Shown here piece by piece: positions 11,966 to 25,409 of a stretch of 64,000 bases of DNA. Origin of the DNA: Marisa cornuarietis (taxonomy: Eukaryota; Mollusca; Gastropoda; Architaenioglossa; Ampullariidae); assembly GCA_004794655.1 (NCBI GenBank), contig SMMW01000585.1, forward strand, positions 5,724,001-5,788,000, in the 5' to 3' direction. The first letter of the stretch is position 1. Each line of letters starts with the position of its first letter. The position numbers were made by a program, and so were the translations under genes. The notes under the pieces were generated by a model. That model saw only the letters and a program-made list of their open reading frames with translations, made no database searches and was not told where the DNA came from.

Positions 11966-13039
11966 TTCAGCTTCCCCCGACATTGCCAGGCAAAGTCTGT
12001 TTTCGCAACACGTCCAGAAACAAAGCAAGTCGCTAACAGGACATGGACAGATTTTTCCAACACGTTGTGCACATCAAACCATCGAGGGTAAAGGTATGCT
12101 GCTTTGCTTTCAAACAAAACATCTGAATATTTAAATATTTAAACATATTTAGAGCTTCCGTTCAAAAATGAAACAAATGTTTCCATAAAAATATGAAATG
12201 TTACTTCTAACAATCCACGTACAACATTAGATTTTTGGAGTAACCAGCTTAGAGCACTAAAGAAGGGGACATCCGCGATCAGCTTCCCATTACTGTCATG
12301 TTTATGGTCCACTTCCTCTGCTTAACAATGTTATCAAAACGTGTTTTCGTGGCTAAAGCAATCGAAATTCCACGAGGGATCATTTGTTTGGCTGTGTCTA
12401 GGTCATTAGTTGGCCTTAATACTCACAGCAAAAGGCTAGCTACGACAGATAGCGCCTCTGTGTCTGAATAGGAAAATAGATGTTTACCCGTTTCAAACAT
12501 AAATAAGAGTGTTTATTGACCAAAAGAGATGAAAAGTCTAACTAGAAAAGATACAACCTTTTAATTAAGAGTGAGACTTCATTCTATAAAACTCTTCATA
12601 TTGACAAGAAGGAAAACGCAAACGAGGAAAGTTCCTGGTTTTTATTTAAACAGACTATTTTTAAAACTTCGATGTCGATTACTGACTGTAATTTGACACT
12701 GAGTCAAGACAAGCTGCAACGAGACCACCCGGACACACTTCTACCACGTGAGAAGAAAAAGAACAATAAATCTATTTTTATACCTGCACTGTTTGATTAT
12801 TGCTAAGCGGAGCTATAATGAGACACCATCATGTGAAATAAACGTTGACCTTAACATATTATTCCCACAATAATAAAAGCAAATACCATGTCCGTCTCAT
12901 TTTTTATGTGTGCGTACGATTTTTTCAGATGATCAGACTATGTACACAATAAGCACACCTGGGTATTAGCATAATCATGTTGCTGCGGAATAGCTGATCG
13001 TATCAAAAAAATGACTGTTTAAAGTTTCTTGCAAGCCAG
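11966..13039. other. Interval without recognised gene
   Basis: AT-rich sequence between the MULE derivative and the receptor relic. A stretch at about 11990-12090 has a vague resemblance to the first MAM exon of the array, but I could not align it with confidence. No intact exon is seen. Confidence 0.45.
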
Positions 13040-15500
13040 GTGGCCCCCAAGGTTCATATCGATAGTCACTTTACACCCAGTCACGACCTTCTCGGCTCAA
13101 GCAGGTAAAAGTTGTTCATCAACAGCTCGTCAGTTAGAATTCAGTCATGAATTCAAGACAGCTGTTGTTATGTCTCGCATGCTGCTTAGTTGGACAGGTA
13201 GCACAAGCTGTCAACGCCTCAACACTTTGGCTGCTTCTCTCTCTAATTTTCTAATTTACAAAAACAGGATAGTTAAAATCATAAGGTCTTTTTTCTCTAA
13301 ACATCGATTGAGTTCCAAGAAAAGGAAACTCGTCACTTCTGTCAGATATTTGTCTGTATGGGGCAGCGAAAGCATTTGTGGATGGCTGAGTAGTAGTATA
13401 AGTAAAGGCTGGGGGATGAGAGAGAAAGGCTTTGCTCATATCGCATCATATCTGCTGGCTGTTTGTAAACCTCCCTGGCTGGCAATATTTAGCTCCCAAA
13501 CGAGATTCAGCAAGGAGGAGTAAGAGTAATCAAGCTTTGATCCGAATTTTGTGTCAGATGATTCGGCTACAACGCCTCTACCTATTGCGTTCCACTTAAT
13601 CAATTTATTTTGGGTTAGCACATAACACTTTAGGTTCAGTAGAAAGGACTGGCAAGACTTTTGAGTTTAAAGAAAATCCGGTTTTCTGTTTATGTTTGTC
13701 TTGTGGATTAGCAAGAAATATTTTTAGTTCTCTGCACCACATTTTGTGTCTTTCAAAAAATAAGGTCTTCTCCATCGAATCATCGGTGGGAAAGGTATGT
13801 TTTAAAAAAAGAATGGTATCTCTGTATCAACATGCATGTTAAGATTACCACTAATACTAATACGACTATTACTAGTAATAAACATAAATGTAGAAAAACT
13901 TTTTTTCAAATAATCGTAAATTATCAAGCTAACGGAGTTGCTAAGGTCCTAACTCTACATCAAACGATATAAAGAAAATCAAAGCTAGCTAATCCATTTT
14001 TTGGGAAAAAGATTGCGTTCAAGGCGTCCACTGGCTTCGATGGAAAACTGAACTTTATAAGCCATTTCACACATGATCTCACAACTCTATTAAATAAGAT
14101 TGGGAAAGATTAGTTTGTATTTATTTTGTGTTGTGCCTTTGTGTACAAACTATGCTTGATGAAAAAACCGTATTAATGTAGCTGGACTCAATGTTTGGAG
14201 CTTACCTGTAAGGTCTCTATAAACTGCGCAAAGAATCAAAGACGCCAAATGACAAACAACAACTATATCTGTTCATGTTATTGTGCAATGTTCTTTAGAA
14301 CACCCGTATGTTCTTGTGCGAACGAGCGCGTGCGAGTGGGTCTGATGGTAAATTAGGTAATTAAACATGTGCTTCTTAACAAGTAGTTATCAATTTACAG
14401 AGATTAAACTGAAGTTTCTTCTAGCTCACGTGACTAACATGCAGACGTGTCATCACCACTCTATGATTCTATTTGTTACAGAGCTCATCAGAAAGATGCC
14501 ATGACTAAGCTTCTGCTCACTATTTGACATGATCAGGTAAACCGGAGGATGAGAAGCAGGTTGGTGTTAGAAGTGCCGGTGTAATAGCCGGTGTCCTCAT
14601 GCCTGTAGCTGTTGTAGTTGTTGGTGTCACTGCAAGAATTGTTGTATTGGGACGCAGCAAACAGCTTATATTTTCATCAGGTTAGAGCACAAATAGTGCA
14701 ACTACGTGCTATAGTGCTCGATAGAAAGTAGCTTACTCGTAGACTAATATTAATGTCCATGTGTTGTAGGTATCCAGGTGCGTTATTGAAGTTTTTAGAT
14801 CACAGCGTAGTTAATGGAGATTCACTCTAAGTGTGAATTGACCACTTCCTTTTCTAACCCTTTCATGTTTTAAATAATGTGCTTATGTGAGTATGTATGT
14901 ATTTTAACCAGATAATATCAATAGGAAGTTTTAGCAGTACACGTAGACAAAGTACATTCCCCTTCTTAGAAAGCAGCATAAGTGAGAAAATTTTACTGTT
15001 TCACTGACTCATGTCTGGATAAACACAATTCCATTCGCCAGACTGTATCGACTGGTGAATTGAAATGTCACTGACAAACGATAAGATAAAAACCACTGTT
15101 TTCTTTTTATTCACATTCTGCTTCGTAATCTCCTCGCATTTGTGACCTTTCTGTGTTTAATTTTGATTTCTAACAAGTGAGAGAAATGATCTTAAAACAA
15201 AGTGAAAAAGTATGTGCTTGTAAGGAGAGCTCGTCTTCTGTTTCCAAGTGAGAGAGTACTTTTAAGTTTCTAGAAATGCCAGTGTCGACATGGGATTCAG
15301 TGGTATGGTCATTATCCACTCCACTAAACCCCGTGTTTCGGGTGATATGGAAGCAGCTGATGAATGAGACTAGAATGTAAAGTTTGCTTGGATTGTTCAA
15401 CGATTGAATGCTTTTGTTCTGTCTTTACAGTAGTGATGAACTAAAAGTTCACCTAGATGCCATATGCAGAGAAAGAGCAGCGTGCCCGAGACGAGAGCCG
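13040..15500 (+). pseudogene. Relic of a fifth receptor paralog (stalk, TM and linker remnants)
   Basis: Three landmarks occur in the order of the intact units. At about 13040-13104 a stalk-like end reads CAGTCACGACCTTCTCGGCT followed by CAAGCAG and GTAAAA, matching the stalk exon donor of A and C. At 14537-14680 a TM exon opens with GKPEDEKQVG and runs into the hydrophobic GVIAGVLMPVAVVVVGV, then LGRSKQ, but the donor is out of the usual phase. At 15431 an acceptor and linker-like start open directly into TAG TGA. No MAM exons or tail are recognisable. This is a dead, partly deleted copy lying between unit A and the sulfatase gene. Confidence 0.65.
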
Positions 15501-16912
15501 ATCCCAAGACAGCCAACCCTCAGTGTATGGTGACAGGCGCTAACCGTCGCCCCGCCGCACCCCCCCCCTACTCTCCCACACCAGTGAGAACCTCACCTGC
15601 TCAAGTAAACATTCCTGCCTTTATACCTACATCTGATCCTTGAGTCACCCGCCGAACAGGGTGAAAGCCGTTTAAATACACGGTCTACAACCACACACTG
15701 ACGGCACGTTTCTAAACCTTAAAACTGTTCTAAAGAAGCAAAATCTCTTCTTAACCATTTTGATGCATTGCAGAAAAACATACAAAAACTTTACTGACAG
15801 GACGGAAAGTCAGACTTAAACAACTTTATCTTACTTAAAGCAGTTTTAGTTTTAAAAATTCTAAAATTGTGGTTTGCACTTTAAACTGATTATCTAAAAA
15901 GATTTAAGGCTTAAAAGTGTTTAAAATTAGAAATGTGTCGTGCAACTGCCCCCAGGAGTGTACATCATTCTGTAAACAAAACTCGGAAATTGGATCCTCC
16001 CTCGTCTTGAGGTAGATATGAGGATTAAGTACACTTTCTAAATGTTATCTCCCCTAATGCGACCTATAATAAGGAAATAAAATCAAAAAAAGGAAAAAAT
16101 TATAACAACAATCAATAGTTCCTTCCCCTGGGTGATTGCATTAAAAAACAAAAAAATTAAAAGCTTTTAACACACAAGATGCAACCTTTCAAACGGGAGG
16201 GGCACTTTCAAAAGGTATCAAAAAATCTGATCATGAGTGCCCTTCGCACCTTTATATTTTAAGTTATAGTATTAAACAAAATCCCGAAAACCGTACTGTG
16301 TAGTCGACGTGTGTTTCTTTCCCTTATCAAGAAAGGAAGGGAAGAGGTTACCGTCATTGTCATTGTCACCGTAATGACATTCTCTTATCAACAAGTCCAT
16401 CGGCTCTCATCATACAACGAAGGATTACCTAAACTTTTTTTGTTAGCTCTGTTTGCAAAGTGGATAGTGGATTATGTAACGTCAAGCAAATAATATTCAG
16501 TTTGTCAAATAGAATCAGCAGTCAAGGGGACAGATTTTGACTTCATTGGCTCGAAGCGTAAGGCGCTGCTTGCTGCCTTTGGCGGTTGTTTCCCCTCCTC
16601 AGATGTCTAATTCTTAATGTGATGTATAATCGTATGGGGTTTTGTTTGTTTGTTTTTTAAATGTTGCTTGGCGTTGTAGCCGACTCTGGAATAAATCAGG
16701 CTCTCCATTATTTCTATAGCAAGAGAGATTACTACGCGGACCCGAGAGTTATTTCAATATGTTTTATCAGTTCGTGTAGTCAGAGTCAAAACTCCCGTCT
16801 GTGATCAACTCTAATATCCCATGTATTTTATGATCTTCTGCGGATCTGGGTGGAGAGGAGACACAAAGAGTGCATGTCCACGTGTGTTCGTATCAGTATC
16901 CGTACTTCACTG

Positions 16913-16962
<50 letters not shown>

Positions 16963-17175
16963 TGCGAGCGAGCGAGCGAGCGAGCATGCGTGCGTACGTG
17001 TATATAGTGTGAACTGGACAGAAGGAGATAAAGGATCACCTGTAGGTGACCGCCCATTTCGCTGGCTTTCTTTAAGGCAGACAAGCTAAGCTTTTAATTG
17101 GAAACAGGTTTCTGTAGTGTTCGCACGTTTACAAACATTAGTCCAACACGTAGCTGTCAGACCTGTACTACAGAC
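15501..17175. other. Upstream flank of the arylsulfatase gene
   Basis: No coding exon is recognised. It holds a C-rich tract near 15562, AT-rich sequence, a (TG)n tract at 16915-16958 followed by GCGA repeats, and the presumed promoter and 5' UTR of the sulfatase gene. I cannot place a transcription start. Confidence 0.5.
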
Positions 17176-18045
17176 ATGACCAGCCTGACAAAAACATTCT
17201 TAGTCTTGGTGCTTGTGGGGACTGTGTCCACTGTGCTGGCTGCCACCAAACCTAACGTAATCTTCGTCGTAGCAGACGACCTGGGTATGTACTTACCACA
17301 ATACTTTCTTTCCTTTCCGAAAAGAATATTATTATGTACATTTTTCTGCCAACTATATGTTAATTAGTAACTATTTTAATATTTATGTTTTATGACTGTT
17401 AATATTGTGACTTGTTGGTTTTGTTACTCTTGTGTAGATTAATGCCACACAAAACGAGATGGTTTTTTATTATCATGAATGTTTTGGAACGGGGAGAGAG
17501 GGGGAAAACAGAAATAGAGCGTCTGTAAACAAGGTCTTTCAGAAAAAAAAGGTCAACAGACAGAGAGAGAGAGAAAAAGAAGAAGGAGGGTGAGATGATA
17601 TATGTGTATGATAAATAGATAACTGTCTGTCCGTAGATTTTGGGCGAAGATAGCAAAATCCAGTTCTTTCCGAACACACTGGGTGCAGACAATGGAATGA
17701 TCGGTTTCTTAGTGTTTTCTTAGTGTTTTTCTTACTCTTCATCCTGGTCTACAGCATTATCGTGCACACCTCTTAGTAAAATACACAAGGGAAGTGTTAC
17801 ACGAATCGAAGGGAAACAGCGATACACGGACAGAGAGAGAGAAAGAAAGAGAAAACGATGAAGAGAAAAGCTGATAAAATGACATTAAATATTTAGGGTG
17901 GAACGATGTGAGCTGGCACAACCCGGGTATGATCACACCCAACCTGGAGAGATATGCCAGAGAAGGGGTCATCCTCAACTCCTCCTACGTTCAGTATTTC
18001 TGCTCTCCGTAAGCAAAACAGCCGACAACAAAGAGAGAGAGAGAG

Positions 18046-18122
<77 letters not shown>

Positions 18123-18843
18123 GAGACAGAAACAAATTTAACTTAACCACATTTGTGTCAAGTTTCAAAGATGTCCACGATAATAATTCTAAACACTATT
18201 ATAACTTTTAAAGAAATTATTGGAAACGAGAAATCTGTTGCTGCCTATTTATTTTTTTTTAACTTTTACACAAGTCGCTAGTTAAAATTCAATTAAAATT
18301 GCTGTTTTTCCAGATCTCGGAATTCTTTTATGACTGGTTACTTCCCTTACCACACGGGCCTTCAGGTAATTCCCTCTGTTGTTAAAGCTTTCAGAGACAC
18401 GACCATTGACTCAGTTACTGATACACCTATTGATAGAGCTAGGGCTCGTCAAAGATCACTAAACGGGAATCTAGGCTTTATGTTAGTGTCGTGTTATCAA
18501 ACAACAGACATTTTATCAAACAACAGACATTGTCCATTCTGTTTGCACTAACCTCAGATATTTGTAGCCAAAGTTCGTTGTGCGGTGGGTTGGCTTTGGA
18601 TGTAAGTCGACAACAAGTGGTCAAGTGGTACGTGGAGACAATGAGCTGGTCAAGGGTTAGGTAGATAAACTCATGGTATCAAACAACCGGGTGGTGAAAC
18701 TGAATAGTCTGTAACAGTCTCAAGCGTTATCTCTATGAACGTTCCTGAAACTGACCTTATCGCAAGATTTGCCTGCAAAACCTTGTAGAAATGTCCGCCC
18801 CTTAAAAAGGTAATACAGAATTGACAGTGCACCTTCATACAAC

Positions 18844-18913
<70 letters not shown>

Positions 18914-21900
18914 GGGCAAACAAAGGTCACAAAGTAGTCTAGACGATGTTCCCCCTCGGACCCTCTTTATGAAGCTAAAGCAAATACAGTCTGGAGTTAG
19001 GTAACATAATTAATCAAATGTCCAATCGACAGCATGGAGTGATCATGGCGGGCCAGCCCCGCTACGTGCCTCTCAACTTCACGATGTTGCCGCAGCTGCT
19101 AAAGAAGGCGGGCTACAGCACACACATGGTGGGCAAGTGAGTACATGTGACAGGTGTAGCCCCAAGGAATATCCTGTCTACCAATATGATCTTTAAAGTG
19201 CTAATAGGGTAAGAAATTGTGAGGTCACGGTATGTGCCTTCTACCCCACTGGCAAAGACCTTGCTCAATTTCTTATATTCTGTCTATCTTTGCCATGATT
19301 TATCAACACTGCTGGTATCTACCAGCGTTGCTATTACCTACCAGGAGTAATATTAATTAGCAGCATTGCTATTGACTTCCAGCGTTGCTATTAAGTAACG
19401 GGGTTGCTTTTGACTCTTAGGAAGTCTTTATTAACTAGCAGTTACTGTTGAATACAAAGGTTGCTAATAACTCTCAAACTTGCTATTTATCAGGTTGCTA
19501 GCACATGTAAGTAGCAGCGTTGCTGTTGATTATCATGTGTGTAGTAACCAGCAGTGCTGTGACTATAGAGTGTTCATTAACAGGTAAGGTTGCTAAAAAA
19601 ACCCGGATTACTGTTAAGTATGCAAGCACCGTACCTCTTATAATATATATATATATAATCGATATAGGAATAGCCATTACTATGTGAAGCTCTTACTGAC
19701 TTTTCTTCTCGGTCAAGGTGGCACTTGGGTATGTGCAACTGGCACTACACACCTACTTACCGGGGCTTCGATTCCTTCTTTGGCTACTACAACGGACAAG
19801 AAGACTATCATACCCACAGTGTTTGTGAGTTTAACATGATGTTAGAAAATTTAAAATGCAAGGAACATTGCACTATTAGGAAAATACCATTGCTTCTTCA
19901 AACTTTCAAGGATGAAGTGTTAACTTTGAAATGTACAGTAACGTAGAAGCATATCGTAAAAATCGAAAAGGCTTTGTTTTAAAAAGTTAAAATGTTATTA
20001 AAAATGAAATTCATACACAAGATGCATTTCTTTAGTACACTCTCACTGTATATATAAATGTCCAAATAAATGAATAAATAAACTTCACTTGCATATCGAC
20101 TGTTACAGCTGGAGGATATGACCTGCGGCTTAACACTTCTGTATTTAGAGACCCTTCTCACGAGCATTTTACAGTAAGTCAACTGATTTTACGTTGATTT
20201 TATATGCTTTCCTTTGAGTAGCAGTACATTCACATTTCTGAAGGCAACTGTATTTACATATCATCGACTCATTACTTCGGCTAGGAAGAAGTCTCAGAAA
20301 TTTTATTGGCGGAAGAAAAAGTTGCTCTTTTCACTATCAAACTTATTTTTAAACTGGAAAAAGGAGACATTATGTGAATTAGAAAGGAAAAAAATGTAGA
20401 TCTAATTTTTCCCGTATGATGTGATTTATAGTAACATGATATGATTCACAGTACTTGCTGACTCAGCACGCTACAGATGTGATTCGAAACCATGATCCTG
20501 ACTCTCCACTCTTTCTCTACCTGCCTTTTCATCTGGTTCACGCTCCTCTCCAGGTACGACACAGTACGCAAAGTCAAGTTAAAAGTATCGTAATACCTTT
20601 GTTTGAATTTAAGAAAATAATACTGCTCAAAAAAAGATTGTCACTACCCAAACTGTTGGAATTTATACATAAAAGTGATTTGGGGGTAACATGGTCAGAA
20701 CACACCGACAGTTAAGGTCTGATAATGATGATGATGATGGTGGTGGTGGTGGTGGTGGTGGGGCATTAGATGGCTTGTGGAAAGTTCCTGGGACCATAAC
20801 TTCTGTTAAAAAATTAGTTTTTCTCATAGGTGCCAGAGAGGTTCAAGGAACTGTATACTATCCACAACCAGAACAGACGGACTTACTGTGGTGAGTACTG
20901 TTCATCGATGTCTCTATCGTTTTATTGTGTAACAAAGAGCAGCCATGTTTATTTCGTGGAGTGGCACGATGTGCATTTGAACTCTTGTTTATAACGCTAA
21001 AGGATATTTCACGTATGAGTCTAAGGGATATTTCAGGTATGGTGTCAATGATGGATGAGGCCTTCGGAAACATCACCCGAGCCCTGGAGCAGGCCGGACT
21101 GATGAACAACACACTGGTCATCTTCACTACTGATGTGTGTAAAGTGTGGTCTGCTTCTAAAGACCGTTCTTAACTGGTCAAAATACCGAAGAGTCAAACC
21201 TCTGAAGTTCAGCTGTCCCATTATATTGGAAAATGTATTGGCAAACAAGTCTGGACTTAGCTGAGTCTGTTCATAAAAGCTCTAATGTCCCTTTCTCCCC
21301 AAACCGTTTGCTTCTTGTGATCTTTACGAATAACTTTGCCAAACATCGTCAATAATTCGACGACATTTTATTCGGTTAAGAGCAGCCTTAACAGAACATT
21401 AAGAGCCCGTAGTAAGCATCAGTGTAAAGCTGGTTAATGCTAATCTTCCCTAAAGGACTTGTTCCACACCGGAAGTACCTCAGAATAAATGTCCCTCAAG
21501 TCACCTACCCTCCATTTTGTCTGTCTCTTTCGCTTTTTTATATGGATAGCAATGGCAAAAATTAATTTCCTTTTTTTCTACCAAACAGGATTTTAGAATT
21601 TTGTAATTATTAGCATTTACTTACACTCTGGTACATTTGTGACATATAATATTTTAAGCATATTGGCTACCCTTGAAATATGATTCCAACGTTCATTATG
21701 AATTTGACATTATTGTGTACCAGATGTCGTGTTATAAGGTCACACAACTTTTAGAAGAAACTGACATATTTTCCGAGGAAGTATAAAAATACCATATTTG
21801 ATGTCTTCTATTTCTATTCAGAACGGGGGCCCTACAGGCAACTCTGCCAACAACTGGCCGCTACGAGGAGGAAAGACTACGTTCTGGGAGGGTGGCACTA

Positions 21901-24397
21901 GGGGCGTTGCCTTTGTGTGGAGCAAGAATCTTCTGAACAAGACCGGTTATACCAGCTCTGAGTAAGGTTATACCAGCACAGAGTGAGACAAGAAGTACTA
22001 ACATTGAAAGACAGGCAATACCAAAACAGTGAGACAGCCCATACCAATACAGTAAGAAAGCTATATGAATACAGCAAGAAAGGTGCATCAATACAAAGTG
22101 AAAAATCTATACCAATAACAACACGCTAAGACAATTGTACCAACACAAAGTGAGGTAGGTTATACCAATACAGTAAGAAAGCTATACCAACACAGAGTGA
22201 GGTAAGTTATACCAATACAGTAAGAAAGCTATACCAACACAGAGTGAGGCAGGCTACCAGCAGGAGGGAGCGCTTGAGCAATGGTTCAGGCAAGAAAACA
22301 AATTCTGTAATAAAAGTAAGAGAGAAATCTTTACCTGAACTCAAAATTCTTCTAAATCAGTTGTATTAGGGATAAGTGGTAGCTGAAATAAAGAAAAATT
22401 TTAGCATTTTAACACACTTTATAATGACAGCAGTTTCAGTGGTTCAATGTTATCAGGAAGATTCAGATTTCTTTTTAAAGCAGGCCTTGACAAATCTTTG
22501 TGAAATAGAGATTTTTCTTCAGAATGATGCACGCGGTGGACTGGTTCCCTACAATACTTCATCTTGCCGGTGTACAGCCAGGTGGGTGCATCTTGAGTAC
22601 ACACAATTCTCAGAACTAAGTCTCTAACTACATGGTGACTTGTCAGTCCATTGTGAAAGCTTAAACGTCTATTTTGTAGTTGAGCTTCTTTTGTACATTT
22701 AGTCAAGCGGAGTCATAATGTCACGAAGATGCTCTTTGATTGAATGTTTTAACACAATAAACAAACGCCATTCAGATTTAGACATACTGAGTAAACACAC
22801 CATTAAAGAATGGCACTATCATTAATACAAGTTTTATAGAGCAAAGCATTTCATCTTCTTCTTCGAAATATTAGCGCACAGTTTTGTTTACCTAATATCA
22901 ATTATTTCCTGTCTGCTGTGTACACAGACAGCCCTATTGATGGCGTCAATCAGTGGGAAATGCTTAGCAACGGCGCTCCCAGCAACCGCACAGAGTTCGT
23001 CTACAACATCGACACCGTTCTCAACAGCACCGCCATCAGGTATGGCGACTACAAGCTGCTCACCGGCTCCCCCGGCAGCTTGAACGACTGGTACCCGCCA
23101 CCCGAGCGCGCGGAGAGCATTGTGGGTAGACGTCGGGCTCGAGTAGACAACAGCAGCTGGAGGCCACAGCTGTACAACATCAGGAGTGAGTAGAAATACC
23201 TTCTAAGTAACAACACTTACAGTTGAATTATGTTGCCCCAGTCCACAAAACCACGAGACTATCATTCCCTTCTTAATTTAAAAATGATAAGAATTAAAAT
23301 AATAACCTAAACTCAAAATAAAAAAGAATCTTTACGACAGATTCTGAGGCTTTCATTCGATTTGCTGTTCCACTATTTAATTAAAACGTTTGCAACTAAT
23401 GACACTGTGTTATTTTTAGAATCTACATCTTTAACTACTCACATTTAAGTTAGGTCACACTTACTTAGTGTGTTGAGCTCTCTAAATACAACTAGAGCGA
23501 AACTCAGGTGCTAAGGTAATTTTATTCTTGTCTTGACTGACAGCCCCCAGTCGTCGCCTCCTGTCTATAAAGTAATTTGAGCAGATTGGGTTTAACATGG
23601 TAATAAAACCTACAGTTGTTTTTGAACAAGAGTCAAAAGCTTTGGTATGACTGACTTCTCCTACGTGTGGTAAACAAACACGAAAAAGACTGAGAGGCCG
23701 TGCTTGTACTTTGCGCATTTAAAAGTTGTTTCTACGACACAGAGAAGACACACACTGTTCATCAACGGAATGATCCACGTGTACTAATACCTGGTTGCTG
23801 ATTGACAAGATCGTGTTATAAACTCTAGTGTAAAAGAGACCGCACACACCCATGAACTGCCTCAAAGCAAAAACAGTCTTAACACCTCTTCGACAGAAGG
23901 GTGGTAAAAGATATCCACGTAAATGTCAAATCAGCGCAAATATTATGTAAAAGTAGCAAAGAACAGACTACCTGTAACAACTCCCTATGAAAATTATTAT
24001 TGATAGAAGGTCTCATTAAACTTCGTATATTTTGTAGTTTGAAAAGATACGCACAATAAGCTGAAAACAATTAAAAGCAAAAGAATTAAAAATGAATGAA
24101 TGAACGAACGAATACACGAACGAAATAATAAACAAATAAATGAACGAGTAAAAATAAGAAAAAAAAACGAGATAAATATAATAAGCGTATATTGAAGTGC
24201 CTTCAAAGCAGTTCTGTGTCACAGTTGACCCCGAGGAACGTGCTGACCTGGCGGACTCTGACCCCGAGCGGCTGCAGTTCATGCTGGCCAGGCTGCAGCA
24301 GTGGATGGAGAGCGGCGTGCATCCTCAGACCAGCGCTGTTGTCGCCAGGTCCAACCCCAGCAACTGGGATGGCGTCTGGACACCTGGGTGGTGCTGA
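17176..24397 (+). CDS. ARSB: Arylsulfatase B-like sulfatase, complete, 13 exons
   Basis: Exons are 17176-17284, 17897-18008, 18314-18365, 19033-19136, 19718-19824, 20109-20173, 20452-20553, 20830-20890, 21037-21134, 21822-21961, 22523-22581, 22928-23185 and 24225-24397. They sum to 1440 nt, a 479-residue protein with every phase consistent. Human ARSB is 533. Residues 1-23 form a signal peptide. Catalytic and metal residues by comparison with human ARSB are D34, D35, C72 (in CSPSR, the residue converted to formylglycine), R76, K126, H128, H213, D270, N271 and K288. The family removes sulfate esters, classically from N-acetylgalactosamine 4-sulfate of chondroitin/dermatan sulfate in lysosomes; here it may be secreted or lysosomal. 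Several N-x-S/T sites are visible. The exact substrate is unproven because invertebrates have expanded ARSB families. An AATAAA lies 182 nt after the stop. Confidence 0.96.
18050..18120. repeat. (TG)n microsatellite in sulfatase intron 2
   Basis: A GA run passes into a long TG run shortly after the exon 2 donor. It produces spurious CV-repeat frames. Confidence 0.97.
18844..18913. repeat. (GAT)n trinucleotide repeat in sulfatase intron 3
   Basis: About 23 uninterrupted GAT units. The minus-strand poly-His and poly-Ser frames over it are artefacts. Confidence 0.97.
19300..19620. repeat. Degenerate tandem repeat in sulfatase intron 4
   Basis: The phrase AGCGTTGCTATT with a variable spacer recurs roughly every 25-35 bases, for example near 19325, 19365, 19382, 19438 and 19518. 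It is an old, diverged minisatellite. Confidence 0.65.
21945..22260. repeat. Minisatellite seeded from an exon-intron junction in the sulfatase gene
   Basis: The last bases of exon 10 with its donor (GGTTATACCAGCTCTGAGTA) are followed in the intron by many variants of 'TATACCA-(A/G)CACAGAGTGAG' and 'TATACCAATACAGTAAG'. The later part has a roughly 47-bp higher-order unit repeated twice (about 22149-22250). The array therefore contains several donor-like GTAAG/GTGAG sites behind copies of the exon end. Confidence 0.8.
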
Positions 24398-24578
24398 TTT
24401 ATCACCACTTTGTCTTTCATTGCTGGCTGACTGTCGGTTTCTTTTGATGACGATGTAACTTTACTCACGTGACTATGAGATTGTAATTTTCCATACCTTG
24501 CATTATCAGATTATAAATATTGTATTATGTACTAAAATGCAAGATATTTATAAAAGCAGCTCAAAACACAAAACAAGC

Positions 24579-24584
24579 AATAAA
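24579..24584 (+). terminator. Polyadenylation signal AATAAA of the sulfatase gene
   Basis: A canonical AATAAA lies 182 bases after the TGA stop, followed by an A-rich stretch. It is the first clear signal downstream of the last exon. Confidence 0.7.
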
Positions 24585-25409
24585 CTAAAAAAAAAATCAA
24601 CTGTTGATTTTTGAAAGTATTTTATTTTTCAAGACTACATTTTATTTAGTTAAAAAAATCTTAATTTTTAATATACCTTTTCAACTCTTTGGTAGTGAAA
24701 TAGGTAGATAAAAAGGTAACGGGTTCAGAAGATTTACAGGCAGTGATCTGAAATTGGTTCACAGTGGCAAGGAAGGTGCCCAAACATCTTTTATCACCTG
24801 TTACCCTCCTTTATAGGCTGGGTTGCAGGAAAAGTTTTGCAGCCGCATGCACAGGACAGACTCTAATCAGTGATCTTCTGTTCCCAGTCTTTAGCTGAAA
24901 CATCTTCCCTTTCTTGCAGGGGCTACAGTATTGCTAGTGCCGTAGACAAGGCCATAATCAGTCTCCAAGGTTACTGGCTTCTCCTTTAAAACAGGGCTAT
25001 GATGTGGGTTTCCTTTAGTCACCAAGATTTGCAAATCAAGACTTTAGTCACATTATTTAAGACAAGCATATTAATCACGAATTTCACCTCTAAGTTGCAC
25101 GAATCTCTGTAAAAACATGCAGGGGGAGATAGGAACTGCTGTTTAACAGGATAGAAGCACAATATAGTGAAGGCTGTTAGTTGTGAATTTCTATTGTTCT
25201 CTTTCTGGGTCTTAGAAACGAGAGCGCGCACACACACTCATTTTCTTTCTTTGTCTTTGTCTCTCTCTCTCTCTCTCACACAACGCAGGGGCTTTGATGC
25301 TTATGGCTGTAAGTGCAAGGGCAAACATCAAGGGTCATTGCACACAACACACCGTAGCAAGCTGGTTGTAACAAAATACCGGATTTCTTCTTCATGCTTA
25401 AGTAGACTG
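24585..25409. other. Intergenic stretch without recognised gene
   Basis: AT-rich, then a short (CT)n tract at about 25258-25277. I see no exon or named repeat in it. Confidence 0.5.

Noticed and set aside
18671..18923. Poly-His and poly-Ser proteins on the minus strand
   Set aside because: Pure translation of the (GAT)n repeat inside a sulfatase intron.
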